The translations under genes and the position numbers were made by a program. A stretch of 50,162 nt of DNA from Chloroflexota bacterium (GTDB lineage: Bacteria > Chloroflexota > Anaerolineae > Promineifilales > Promineifilaceae). The notes beneath the pieces are model-generated. The model was given only the letters and a program-made list of their open reading frames with translations, made no database searches and was not told where the DNA came from. Below are positions 16,537 to 24,500 of the stretch, in pieces; the stretch's first letter is position 1; the number at the start of each line of letters is the position of its first letter. The stretch is taken from positions 1 through 50,162 of the forward strand of contig JAGOMA010000038.1 of NCBI GenBank assembly GCA_017993775.1. The letters run 5' to 3'.

Positions 16537-16940
16537 TGTACCTCGTCGAACTTCGCCCAATCTTTCGCTTGGTTCGCCCAGTCTGGCTGCGCAAAGAAGG
16601 CCACAATGTCCTCCATAGCGGCCGTCAGTTGGAACACATACTCGTCTACCCCGCTCAGATCATTTCTTATTCCCATGAGTTCGATCTCGCAGGCCAATTT
16701 GTAAGCCTGCCAACCGCCAATGTTGCCCAGGCTGCACTTCAGACGATGGGCTTTGGCTTTCACATCGGCCCCCTTGCCATAGGTGGCAGCCGCTTGCAAC
16801 GCCGCTACCTGGTCTGAACAGTCGAACAAAAAGAGCGCCACGATCTCCTGCAACAATTCCAGGTCGCCATCCATAATATCGCGGGCATAAGCCAAATCAA
16901 TCGGATACGATTTGCGGGTTGGTGGTGATAATTGAGTCAT
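16533..16940 (-). CDS. histidine phosphotransfer (Hpt) protein
   Basis: A 135-residue helical protein with an Hpt domain. The phosphorylatable His65 lies in AHRLKCSLGNIGG, with the flanking helices (DLELLQEIVALFLFDCSDQV) typical of the four-helix bundle. Hpt proteins relay phosphate from the receiver of a hybrid kinase to a second receiver. This gene lies inside the archaellum operon directly before a receiver gene and the receiver-ArlH fusion, and the same-strand hybrid kinase at 21519-24659 is a natural donor. GAGGAAAG precedes the ATG. It is 98 bases downstream of arlF. Confidence 0.9.
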   Translation of the reverse strand: MTQLSPPTRKSYPIDLAYARDIMDGDLELLQEIVALFLFDCSDQVAALQAAATYGKGADVKAKAHRLKCSLGNIGGWQAYKLACEIELMGIRNDLSGVDEYVFQLTAAMEDIVAFFAQPDWANQAKDWAKFDEVQ

Positions 16941-17038
16941 GCTCTTTCCTCGGCTGAACTTGCCAGAACTGCCAATAAAGGGTTTCGGCCGTAGCGCCTA
17001 TAAAAGTTTGCCTTGCGCCTGTGCCAGATGCTTCTAAA

Positions 17039-17566
17039 TCAACGAACAAACTGCATACTGGCGCTCACGCCGTTCTCGGCGGCAATGGTCAACATATTCG
17101 TGGTGTTTGGTCCGACCGGGGGCAGGACGCGCAGGCGCAGCAAAACTTCCTCGCCCGGATTCAGAATCCCAGGTTCAAACACTTCGCCCTCGGCCGTGGC
17201 CGCGTCTATATAAATGCCAATCACGCTCCACTCACCGGCGGCTGGTTCGCCGGTGTTATAGGTGTACCAGCCCACCGCAAGGTCGTCGGGCGGGGTATAG
17301 TACTCGGCGATGACGTCCCAATTGGCGAAATCGGCCAGACGGGTGTCGCCATCGTTGCGCAGCGTGAGTTCGATGACCGCGCCAGAACTTTTGGTTTGCG
17401 CCAGGATGGGCGTCAGGTCGGTGTGCATCTGGTCGCTCAGGCGGGTCTGCATCTCTTGCCAGGAGGCGCGCAGCGTGTCTTGCGCGCTCAGGTAGCTGGT
17501 GAAGATAGTGAGGCTGGCAAATAAGATGAGGGCCAGGACAATAAAAGCAGTCAGTATGGTTTCCAT
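17039..17566 (-). CDS. arlF: archaellum stator protein ArlF (FlaF)-like
   Basis: A 175-residue protein with an N-terminal membrane helix (about 5-26, TAFIVLALILFASLTIFTSY) and a beta-sandwich outer domain. The pattern LTLRNDGDTRLADFANWDVI, then FEPGILNPGEEVLLRLRV, then NMLTIAAENGVSASMQF, follows the archaeal FlaF layout (beta strand with N.G, PGILxPGE, xxNGVxxS). In archaea ArlF binds the S-layer from the pseudoperiplasm and acts as stator. It follows arlG by 27 bases. The assignment combines pattern and order; the ArlF/ArlG pair could in principle be swapped, but the PGExxxL and NGVSAS features favour ArlF here. Confidence 0.8.
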   Translation of the reverse strand: METILTAFIVLALILFASLTIFTSYLSAQDTLRASWQEMQTRLSDQMHTDLTPILAQTKSSGAVIELTLRNDGDTRLADFANWDVIAEYYTPPDDLAVGWYTYNTGEPAAGEWSVIGIYIDAATAEGEVFEPGILNPGEEVLLRLRVLPPVGPNTTNMLTIAAENGVSASMQFVR

Positions 17567-17593
17567 AAAAGCTATCCCACTTTTTCAACAGAC

Positions 17594-18103
17594 TTACATG
17601 CTGAAGAAGTATTCGGCGTCTACGCCGTTGGGAGTGATGACCTTTAGGAAGTAACGGCCGCTTCCCAAAGGCACGCCATAATGAATGGTAATTTTCAAGG
17701 TGGCCGTTGGCGTCCATTGGTCGCCGTTTTCCACCTGCCAGGTCCAATAGGGGTAACCGCTGGCATTGCTTTGATGCGGAATGCGATTAAATGCGCCTTC
17801 AGGGCCAAAAAATACGTCGGTCTGTTCCAGAGCCACAATGCGCGTTTCGCCCACATTCTTAACCCAGGCAAATACATCAAAATCACCATCGCCGTTGGTG
17901 TCTTGCCACCAGCTGCTGCTGTCCAACTCGCCTACGGAATGGATGATGGTGATCTGGCTTTTTAGCTTTTCGTCGGCGCGGCTGGTCATGCTGGTCATGG
18001 CGTCGTTGCTTTCGATGATGGCCGGATAGGCGGCGTTAAACAGGAGAACTCCCATCACCATACTGATGACGATGAGCATTGTGGTCATGATTGCTTTGTC
18101 CAT
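17594..18103 (-). CDS. arlG: archaellum stator protein ArlG (FlaG)-like
   Basis: A 169-residue protein: short cytoplasmic start, membrane helix (about 6-30), and a beta-sandwich domain. The segments DVFAWVKNVGETRIVALEQT, DVFFGPEG, ATLKITIHYGVPLGSGRYFL and KVITPNGVDAEYFFS follow the FlaG pattern (VKNxG, DVF, TLKIxI, VxPNGVxxxYxF). In archaea ArlG forms a filament capped by ArlF that links the motor to the cell envelope. It lies between the ArlC/D/E-like gene and arlF, as in archaeal clusters (D/E-F/G region). AGAGGC precedes the ATG. Confidence 0.8.
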   Translation of the reverse strand: MDKAIMTTMLIVISMVMGVLLFNAAYPAIIESNDAMTSMTSRADEKLKSQITIIHSVGELDSSSWWQDTNGDGDFDVFAWVKNVGETRIVALEQTDVFFGPEGAFNRIPHQSNASGYPYWTWQVENGDQWTPTATLKITIHYGVPLGSGRYFLKVITPNGVDAEYFFSM

Positions 18104-18166
18104 GTGATGCCTCTGGTACTTGTAGCGATTAGACCCAGCGAATAAATGGGACCAATCTGTCGGTAG

Positions 18167-18742
18167 TTAGCTCAGCAGTTGGGCGAGTTGTTGCAGAAGA
18201 ACGGCCGTTTCCGCCGCATCCGCCCCTTCATTCTCGTCACACAAAATAATCAACTGCTGCAAGGTGTCGTACACGTCCGGGGGGACTGCGCCGGAAGAAG
18301 CGCGCAGGTCCAACAGTTTGCGGGTTCGCTCGGCGCCAATCTTGGCCACGCTGCCCCCAACCCAGTCCACCAGACCGGCAAAAGCCTGGTCGGCGGCGGC
18401 GGGAGTCGTGGCGGCAGGAGCCGTGGCGGGGGGAGTGGTGGACAGTGGTTCAGGTAACGGCCGTGTCGTCTCGCGCAAATCGGCCAACGAAACCTGACGC
18501 ATCTTCAACCCTGCGGGCTGGTTCAGCTCGGAATCCGCCGCCGGCTGCCCATTGCTGTGCGCCGGTCTGGCCGCGCCCTGCGCCAGCAGGCCAATTTCGT
18601 CATACGATTCATCTTCTGTGCGGAGCGCCGGATGGTAATGAACGAGAATTTGTTCTTGGATTTCCAATAACGTTTTCTGAATTTGATTCTTCAAAATCTT
18701 CATTTCTTGTTCCAGAGATTTCACTCTTTGTTCGATGTCCAT
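18167..18742 (-). CDS. ArlC/D/E-like motor switch protein
   Basis: A 191-residue cytoplasmic protein. An N-terminal coiled coil (MDIEQRVKSLEQEMKILKNQ) leads into a Pro/Ala/Thr-rich linker (about 95-120) and a C-terminal helical domain of about 70 residues (FAGLVDWVGGSVAKIGAERT, then KLLDLRASSGAVPPDVYDTL). The helical part resembles the archaeal FlaD/E domain (W..L...G...A...LxxYxxxGxI...V...L). In Euryarchaeota ArlC, D and E form the cytoplasmic ring that receives the chemotaxis signal. AGGAGC precedes the ATG. The call is inference from domain pattern and position between archaellin and arlG. Confidence 0.62.
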   Translation of the reverse strand: MDIEQRVKSLEQEMKILKNQIQKTLLEIQEQILVHYHPALRTEDESYDEIGLLAQGAARPAHSNGQPAADSELNQPAGLKMRQVSLADLRETTRPLPEPLSTTPPATAPAATTPAAADQAFAGLVDWVGGSVAKIGAERTRKLLDLRASSGAVPPDVYDTLQQLIILCDENEGADAAETAVLLQQLAQLLS

Positions 18743-18763
18743 CAGGCTGCTCCTATTGCTGAC

Positions 18764-18801
18764 AACAGTTTAGCCGGACTCGTAAGCCCGGCTGAACTGT
18801 T
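18764..18801 (-). other. stem-loop after the archaellin gene
   Basis: A 14-bp stem (arms 18764-18777 and 18788-18801, one T-G wobble on the plus strand) with a 10-base loop lies between the archaellin stop codon and the ribosome binding site of the next gene. There is no T-run, so rather than a full terminator it may be an attenuator or a 3' mRNA stabiliser that lets the filament subunit be made in excess over the motor parts. Confidence 0.55.
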
Positions 18802-18824
18802 CACTCATGTTTTAACTGTGATTT

Positions 18825-19412
18825 TTATTTCAGGTCCATCACTTCATCGAAGTACGGGGGAGTGGTGCGTTGGATGCTCAGCGCCGCGCCCTTGGGCGGT
18901 TTCATTTCCACCGAGAACTGCGTATTGATGCCCAGAGGAGTGGTCAGGCTGCTCAAGTCCAGAGTAATTTCTACCAGTTCGCCTTTATCCAACAGTTCGT
19001 CACCGTCGTGGGACACAATCCAGTTCGTGCTCCAGGGCAAGTCATTCTCGAACTGCGCCGCGTCCACGTAATTCACCACCATCACCGGAGTCGTTGTATT
19101 CAGGTCCAGCGGTTCACCGCCAACAACGTTGCCGACCGTAAAGACCAACGTGTCCATTTCTGCAGTGGTGGTGCCGCTTACGGCGGCCGTGGCGATGAGG
19201 GAACCTTTGACTTCCATCGAAGACTGCACTTCGCCTAAACCGGAGTAGACGGCTTCCTTCCCACGTTCGGTGGAGAATGTACCGGCTGACAGGATGGTAA
19301 AGGCAAAAACCGAAGCTACCACGATAAAGGCGATCAAGATGATGGCTGTTTCCAGAGCGGTGATACCGCTTTCATCCCGACCCAACTTCTTCCAAAAATT
19401 GTTGCTGTTCAT
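18825..19412 (-). CDS. arlB: archaellin-like filament subunit (ArlB/FlaB family)
   Basis: A 195-residue protein from ATG 19412 (AAGGAG upstream). It has a short positively charged leader, a putative class III cleavage site in GRDESG|ITALE and one long hydrophobic helix (ITALETAIILIAFIVVASVF). Cleavage after Gly16 would place Glu21 at mature position +5, as in type IV pilins, and the helix end (FTILSAGTFSTE) matches archaellin. The remaining 150 residues form a beta-rich outer domain (TTTPVMVVNYVDAAQFENDL, KGELVEITLDLSSL) like the archaellin D1 domain. It is the first gene of the structural operon and the only filament subunit seen; it is processed presumably by the peptidase at 10058-10669. 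Confidence 0.88.
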   Translation of the reverse strand: MNSNNFWKKLGRDESGITALETAIILIAFIVVASVFAFTILSAGTFSTERGKEAVYSGLGEVQSSMEVKGSLIATAAVSGTTTAEMDTLVFTVGNVVGGEPLDLNTTTPVMVVNYVDAAQFENDLPWSTNWIVSHDGDELLDKGELVEITLDLSSLTTPLGINTQFSVEMKPPKGAALSIQRTTPPYFDEVMDLK

Positions 19413-19452
19413 TTTTTGCTCCTTATGCAAGATATGAATGTTGATTTTTTTT

Positions 19453-19487
19453 CGGTGCGCTGCTCATTCAATTTTTGCGCTGCACCG
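19453..19487 (-). other. inverted repeat in the archaellin leader
   Basis: CGGTGC (19453-19458) and GCACCG (19482-19487) with partly complementary GCGCTGC-like inner sequence lie 40-75 bases before the archaellin start codon. It could form a 5' stem-loop in the archaellin mRNA or be a protein site; nothing else supports either. Confidence 0.3.
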
Positions 19488-19546
19488 TTTTTGTTCGATG
19501 TGGTTACTGTACAACAGACTTATCTTGCGGAGCGTGGGCCTGGCGC

Positions 19547-19568
19547 GAGGCTTGCGTGAGGCTTGCGT
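19547..19568 (-). promoter_or_regulatory. tandem 11-bp repeats upstream of archaellin
   Basis: The unit GAGGCTTGCGT occurs twice head to tail (19547-19557, 19558-19568), with partial flanking half-units (GCGCGAG before, GAGGG after). The 11-bp period is one helical turn, the usual geometry of direct-repeat operators of OmpR-family regulators, and the gene for such a regulator ends 18 bases away. The repeats lie about 135-156 bases before the archaellin ATG. Confidence 0.45.
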
Positions 19569-19585
19569 GAGGGCTGGTCCACCCA

Positions 19586-20302
19586 TCATTCCGGAACCAA
19601 CATGTAGCCCCGACGAGACACCGTGCGGATGAGTGATGGCTGGCTGGCGTCTGGTTCTATCTTGAGGCGAAGATTTTTTATGTGCCAGCGCGCTAGACTG
19701 GGATCGGCCGTGCCGGGTGCGTAGGCCCATACTTCTTCCAACAGGTCCTTGCTGGAAAACGGCCGTTTCGGATGCGTCATCAGGTGGTACAGCAGCTCGA
19801 ACTCGGCCGGGGTAAGCTGCACCATCTCGCCGACGCCCCGGCGCACCCAACACGCCTGCAAATGCAGCGTCAGCGGCCCCACTGTCAGTTCTTGCATACC
19901 GCCCGCCGCTGGCGGCGCGGCAGCCTCACGCCGCCGCAGCAAAGCGCGCACCCGCGCTTTCAGCTCTTTAGATTGAAAGGGCTTGTCCAGATAATCATCG
20001 GCCCCGGCGTCCAGGCCGGTTACATGGTCATCCACGCTGTCTTGCGATGTCAGGAAGAGGATAGGCACATAGCGCAGCGCTGAGTCAGCGTCCAGGCGCA
20101 GGCGGCGGCAAACTTCCAGGCCATCCATCCACGGCATGTTCACGTCCAGCACAATCAGATCGGGCTGCATCTGGTGGGCGGTTTGCAGCCCCTCCAGCCC
20201 ATTATGCGCCGTCAGAACTTCATACCCGTCTTGCGTCAGCACCAACCGCAAGCTGCGAACCAATTCAGTGTCATCGTCAACTAATAATATGTTTGGAGCC
20301 AT
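19586..20302 (-). CDS. OmpR/PhoB-family response regulator
   Basis: A 238-residue transcription factor. The receiver has DDD (9-11), phosphoacceptor Asp53 (LIVLDVNMPW), the switch Thr in LFLTSQDS and the lysine in YLDKPFQSKE. After a short linker (RREAAAPPAAGG) comes a winged-helix domain with the typical LTPAEFELLYHLMTHPKRPF, SLARWHIKNLRLKIEPD and TVSRRGYML. AGGAAGG precedes the ATG. It lies directly before the archaellin operon on the same strand, so it is the best candidate for controlling filament synthesis through the tandem repeats at 19547-19568. Confidence 0.95.
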   Translation of the reverse strand: MAPNILLVDDDTELVRSLRLVLTQDGYEVLTAHNGLEGLQTAHQMQPDLIVLDVNMPWMDGLEVCRRLRLDADSALRYVPILFLTSQDSVDDHVTGLDAGADDYLDKPFQSKELKARVRALLRRREAAAPPAAGGMQELTVGPLTLHLQACWVRRGVGEMVQLTPAEFELLYHLMTHPKRPFSSKDLLEEVWAYAPGTADPSLARWHIKNLRLKIEPDASQPSLIRTVSRRGYMLVPE

Positions 20303-20318
20303 CTATAAGCCTTCCTAA

Positions 20319-20402
20319 AGAGTGCCGAGTGGAGAGTGCGGAGTGTAGAAAAAGGACGCTTATTTCTTCCTCTCGCTCTCGCTCTCGCTCTACACTCTCG
20401 CT
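20319..20402. repeat. low-complexity GAGTG and CTCTCG repeats
   Basis: The 100-base gap between the receiver-kinase and the OmpR-type regulator is nearly all simple repeat: GAGTG-type units at 20319-20346 and CTCTCG units repeated in tandem at about 20369-20400. Such tracts can vary in length between strains and might alter spacing upstream of the regulator. Confidence 0.6.
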
Positions 20403-21473
20403 CTATACTTCCACGGTGAAGATTGCGCCGTGGGGGTCGTTGGCGTGGACGGCGATACGGCCGTTATGCGCCTCTACCACCATGCGGCAAAAAGCCAGCC
20501 CCAGACCCACCTGTTTTACGTTGCGCTGTCCGGCGGCCACAATCTGGAATTTATCGAAAATTGTCTCTCGGTGTTCTGGCGGAATGCCTGGCCCTTCGTC
20601 GCAAACTTGCAGGTAAAAGCGGGCGTGGGGTAACGGCCGTAACTGCACAGTGACACGGCCGTTTACCGGCGAAAATTTCAGGGCATTAGACAACAAATTA
20701 TCCAGCACGCGCTGCCATAAGTTCGCGTCCAGGCTAACTACCAGCGGCTCCGGCGGCGTCTCCAAGGTCAACGTCACCGACCTTTGCGCCGCCAGCGGCT
20801 GATAGGCGTCGCAAGCCGTTTGCAGCAGATCGTTCAGGGAAACGGCCGTTTGCAGCAGCACCAGCTTGCCATGCTCCATCTTGGCCATCATCAGCATATC
20901 TGTCAGGTACGCATTCAGCCGGACCACCTGGCTGGTGATGGTGTGCAGCGCCTCTTGCGCCTCGGGTTGGGGCGTATAACGCCGCAACAAATCGCAGTAC
21001 ATGGTGATAGTGGTCAGCGGGTTGCGAATATCGTGGATGATCATATCCGCCAAATCCTGGCGCAGATGCATCATCGTTTGCAGCTCGTCGTGGCGCTGCT
21101 TAATGCGCAGCATTGAGCGCACGCGGGCGCGCAGTTCCAGGCCGTTCACCGGCTTGTGGATAAAGTCGTCGGCTCCGGCGTCTAGGCCGCGCGCCACATC
21201 TTCTTTGCTGTCCAGCGCTGTCACCAGGACAACAGGAATGTGTTGGGTGGCAACGGCCGTTTTCAACGTCCGACACACCGCAAACCCATCCATGCCTGGC
21301 ATCATCACATCCAACAGAATCACGTCAGGGTTCAGTTTGGGCACACGTTGCAGCGCCTCCGGTCCGCTGGCCGCAACATGCAGCGCATACCCTTCTTGCA
21401 GCAGCAGCATTTCCGCCGTCTGTCGCGCCGTAAAATCATCATCTACAATCAAAATTACCGGTTGCTCGTTCAT
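20403..21473 (-). CDS. receiver-histidine kinase fusion
   Basis: A 356-residue cytoplasmic protein with an N-terminal receiver (phosphoacceptor Asp55 in DVILLDVMMPG; lysine in FIHKPV), a HisKA domain with His147 in DMIIHDIRNPLTT, and a HATPase_c domain with the N box in LDNLLSNALKFSP, DEGPGIP and the GLGLAFC segment. The receiver-first order means its kinase output is controlled by phosphorylation by another protein, not by direct sensing. I start it at ATG 21473; weaker in-frame starts lie up to 21503. It lies between the large hybrid kinase and the OmpR regulator on one strand, so a chain hybrid kinase, this kinase, regulator is plausible. Confidence 0.92.
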   Translation of the reverse strand: MNEQPVILIVDDDFTARQTAEMLLLQEGYALHVAASGPEALQRVPKLNPDVILLDVMMPGMDGFAVCRTLKTAVATQHIPVVLVTALDSKEDVARGLDAGADDFIHKPVNGLELRARVRSMLRIKQRHDELQTMMHLRQDLADMIIHDIRNPLTTITMYCDLLRRYTPQPEAQEALHTITSQVVRLNAYLTDMLMMAKMEHGKLVLLQTAVSLNDLLQTACDAYQPLAAQRSVTLTLETPPEPLVVSLDANLWQRVLDNLLSNALKFSPVNGRVTVQLRPLPHARFYLQVCDEGPGIPPEHRETIFDKFQIVAAGQRNVKQVGLGLAFCRMVVEAHNGRIAVHANDPHGAIFTVEV

Positions 21474-21518
21474 TGTCGTTACGCACATCATAGAAGTTGG
21501 CAAGGCGAATGTGGCCCG

Positions 21519-24500
21519 CTACGGGTTTCGCGTTTTGGGAAATGTCTCGATCACCGCCAGCAAAGCTTTCAGGCTGAGAGGCTTGCTCAAATAAGCGTCG
21601 GCTCCGGCAGCCAGACAGCGCTCGCGGTCGCCGGGCATTGCCAGGGCTGTCAGAGCGATGATGGGTAAAACGGCCGTTGCCTCATCCGCACGCAGCCGTT
21701 TAATTGCCTGCAAGCCGTCCATTTCCGGCATCTGAATATCCATCAGGACCAGGTCCGGCAGCAAAGCCGCCTGCTCGATGGCTTCACGGCCGTTACGCGC
21801 CACCAACAACCTATAACCCTTCTCACGTAAATAATCGCCCACCGTCTCAATAAAAATCTCGTTATCCTCGGCCAACAAAATGAGTTTACCCTCTGTGGCC
21901 TGGACGGCCGTCGGTGACTGCGCCGTTTCGTTTACCGGACGGCCCAGCTTATCCGCCGGATCCCACGGCAGCATCACCGCAAACCGGCTGCCACGCCCCA
22001 CCTCGCTGGTCAGGCTGACGCTGCCGCCGTGCAGTTCAGCCATGCGGTACACCAGCGAGAGTCCCAGGCCGGTGCCGTTGTATTCCCGCGACAGGCGGCT
22101 GTCTAGCTGCACAAACGGCCGAAACAACTTTTGCATGTCTTCCGAGGCAATGCCAATACCTTCGTCCCACACCACAAAACACACAGCCTTTTGTCCCAGA
22201 TCGCCCATCACGGCCAGGCCAATGCGGCCGCCAACGGCCGTAAACTTCACCGCGTTACTCAACAAATTCACCAAAATCTGCTTCACCCGCCGCTCATCGG
22301 CCCAGATCGTGGTCACGGCCGGGTCCACAGACAAATCAACCTGCAATTCCTTCTTGTGCGCCTCTTGCCGGATAAAACGCAAGCTGGCCTGGCACACCTC
22401 CCGCACCGACACCGGTCCCGGTTCTAAAATCAGCTTGCCAGCCTCAATCTTGGACAGGTCCAAAATATCGTTGATCAAATCCAGCAGGTGATGGCCACTT
22501 TCCTCAATACTGCGCAGCGACCGGCTCTGGTTGCCGTTGAGCGTGCCATACACGCCCTCTTGCAGCGCCTCGCCAATCCCCAGCAGCGCATTCAGCGGCG
22601 TGCGCAGTTCATGGCTCATCGAAGCCAAAAATTCATCCTTCAACCGGTTGGCGCGCGCCAGTTTCGCATTCGCCGCGCTCAGGTCGGCAGTGCGCTCCGC
22701 CACATGCTGTGCCAGTTGGGCGCGCTCCGCCTGCAAGGCCGCCTCCGCACGCAGCCGTTCCTCAATTTCGCGCCGCGCCTGTTCGTACAACCGCGCATTT
22801 TCAATGGCCGCCGCCGCCGGACCGGCCAACAACGTCAGCAAGCGCAAATCGGCCTCGTCAAATGGCCCGGTGGCTTTGTTGATGGCTTCTATCGCGCCAA
22901 TCGTCTGTCCTTTCACTTGCAGAGGCGCGCATAAAAGTGTGCGCGCCGTAAATTTGCTCATCTCGTCAAAATCGGGGAAGTGGCGCTGGTCGGCCTTGGC
23001 GTCGGTGATCAGCAGCGGTTCGCCATGCTCGGCTACCCAACCGACAATACCCTGGCCCAATGACAGCCGCTTACCGCGCACAAATTCGGCCGCCTGCCCA
23101 AACGCGGCGGCAAACCACAAATCGCCCTGCTCCCTGTCCAGCAATACCACCGAGGTCGCATCCACATCTAGCAGCCGCGTGGCCTGCGCCGTAACAATGG
23201 TCAGCGTGGTCTGCAAATCTAGCGATGAGGTGACGGCATGGCTAATCTGATTCAGGGTGGTCAATTCAGCGACGCGCTGTTGGAGGGCTTTATATAAGCG
23301 GGCGTTTTGGATGGCGATGGCCGCCTGCCCGGCAAAGGCGGCCAGGCGCGTGGCGTGGGCCGGTTGGTAGAAGTTCGGCTGGCTGTAATTCAGCGCCAGG
23401 AAAGCGACCACTTCTTGCTGCACGGCGATGGGAATGCCCGCCCAGGAGCGTACGTGTGGCGATGCGTCGGCGCGCACCCAGTCGGGATCGGTGGCGATGT
23501 CGGGAATGACGAGGGGTTGGCGGGACCGTGCCATGCGCTGCAAACTGGGCATGTCGGCGAGGGCAAAGTGGTTGATGGGCTGTATTTGGGAACGGCCGTA
23601 TCCCCGCGTACACACAATGTCCACTTCCGCGCCGCGCAGCAGCATCACATTGGCCGTGTCATAGGGCACAACATGGGCAATCTGGTCCAGCAGTCGCTCC
23701 AACAACTGATCAAAATCCAACGTGGCGCTGAGGGCTGTGCCCACATCGCGCAGCGCTTCGGCCAGACGGCGCTGTTCGTATTCAGCCCGTTCCGCCCGCT
23801 GGCGTTCGTTTATCTCCTGCTGTAAAGAATCATTGGTCTGCTGCAATTGGGCGGCGCTGCCGGCCGCCTGCCGAAAGATAAGGACAATACTGCCCATCAA
23901 CCCAACCAGCACGCAAAAATAACTCGCCAGTTTCATAGCCAGAGCGACTTCGAAGAAGGCGTCGAACAATGCGACAGAGGAAAACATGAAAAATATCTGG
24001 CCGGAGAAGCTGAGAAGCAAGGCCACGACCAGCCAATGTTCAAAGGCGTCGTGCTGCCAATGGCCTTTGGCCAGATAATTAACCAGCGCCCAGAGGTAAA
24101 ATGTTGTGGAGATAAACAGTTCGATGCGCGCCAGGGGCAACGAGGGCGCGGCTTCGCTTTGAGCTACCAATACAAACAGCAGCAGGTTGACCAGTGTGAG
24201 GCTGACAATGAGGATAAATAGGCGGCGGCTGGTCATACGGCCGTACCACCCCGTTTCCACTTCCCGCCGCCATGTCAGCCAACTGCCTAATATCAAAATC
24301 GAAAGAAACGTCGGCGATGTATTCCAAATCCAGCGCGGCGTAAAGTCCAGCCAGGGCAAAATATCGGTCAGGTGCGGATGAATCGCCAGCACATGCAGGC
24401 CATCCAACAACCCCGCTCCCACAAAGCCAACGCCAATAAACAAAAACACGTTGTCGCGGCGCGTGAAATAGCGTACCAACGCCAACGTCCCCACAAATCC

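Noticed and set aside
13251..16940. Tad or type IV pilus assignment for the ATPase and platform protein
   Set aside because: There is no PilB tetracysteine, no TadA/B/C triple, and the presence of ArlH, ArlF, ArlG and archaellin-like genes fits the archaellum better.
20369..20400. CRISPR-like repeats
   Set aside because: The CTCTCG units are a simple microsatellite without spacers; no CRISPR array or cas gene was seen anywhere in the window.
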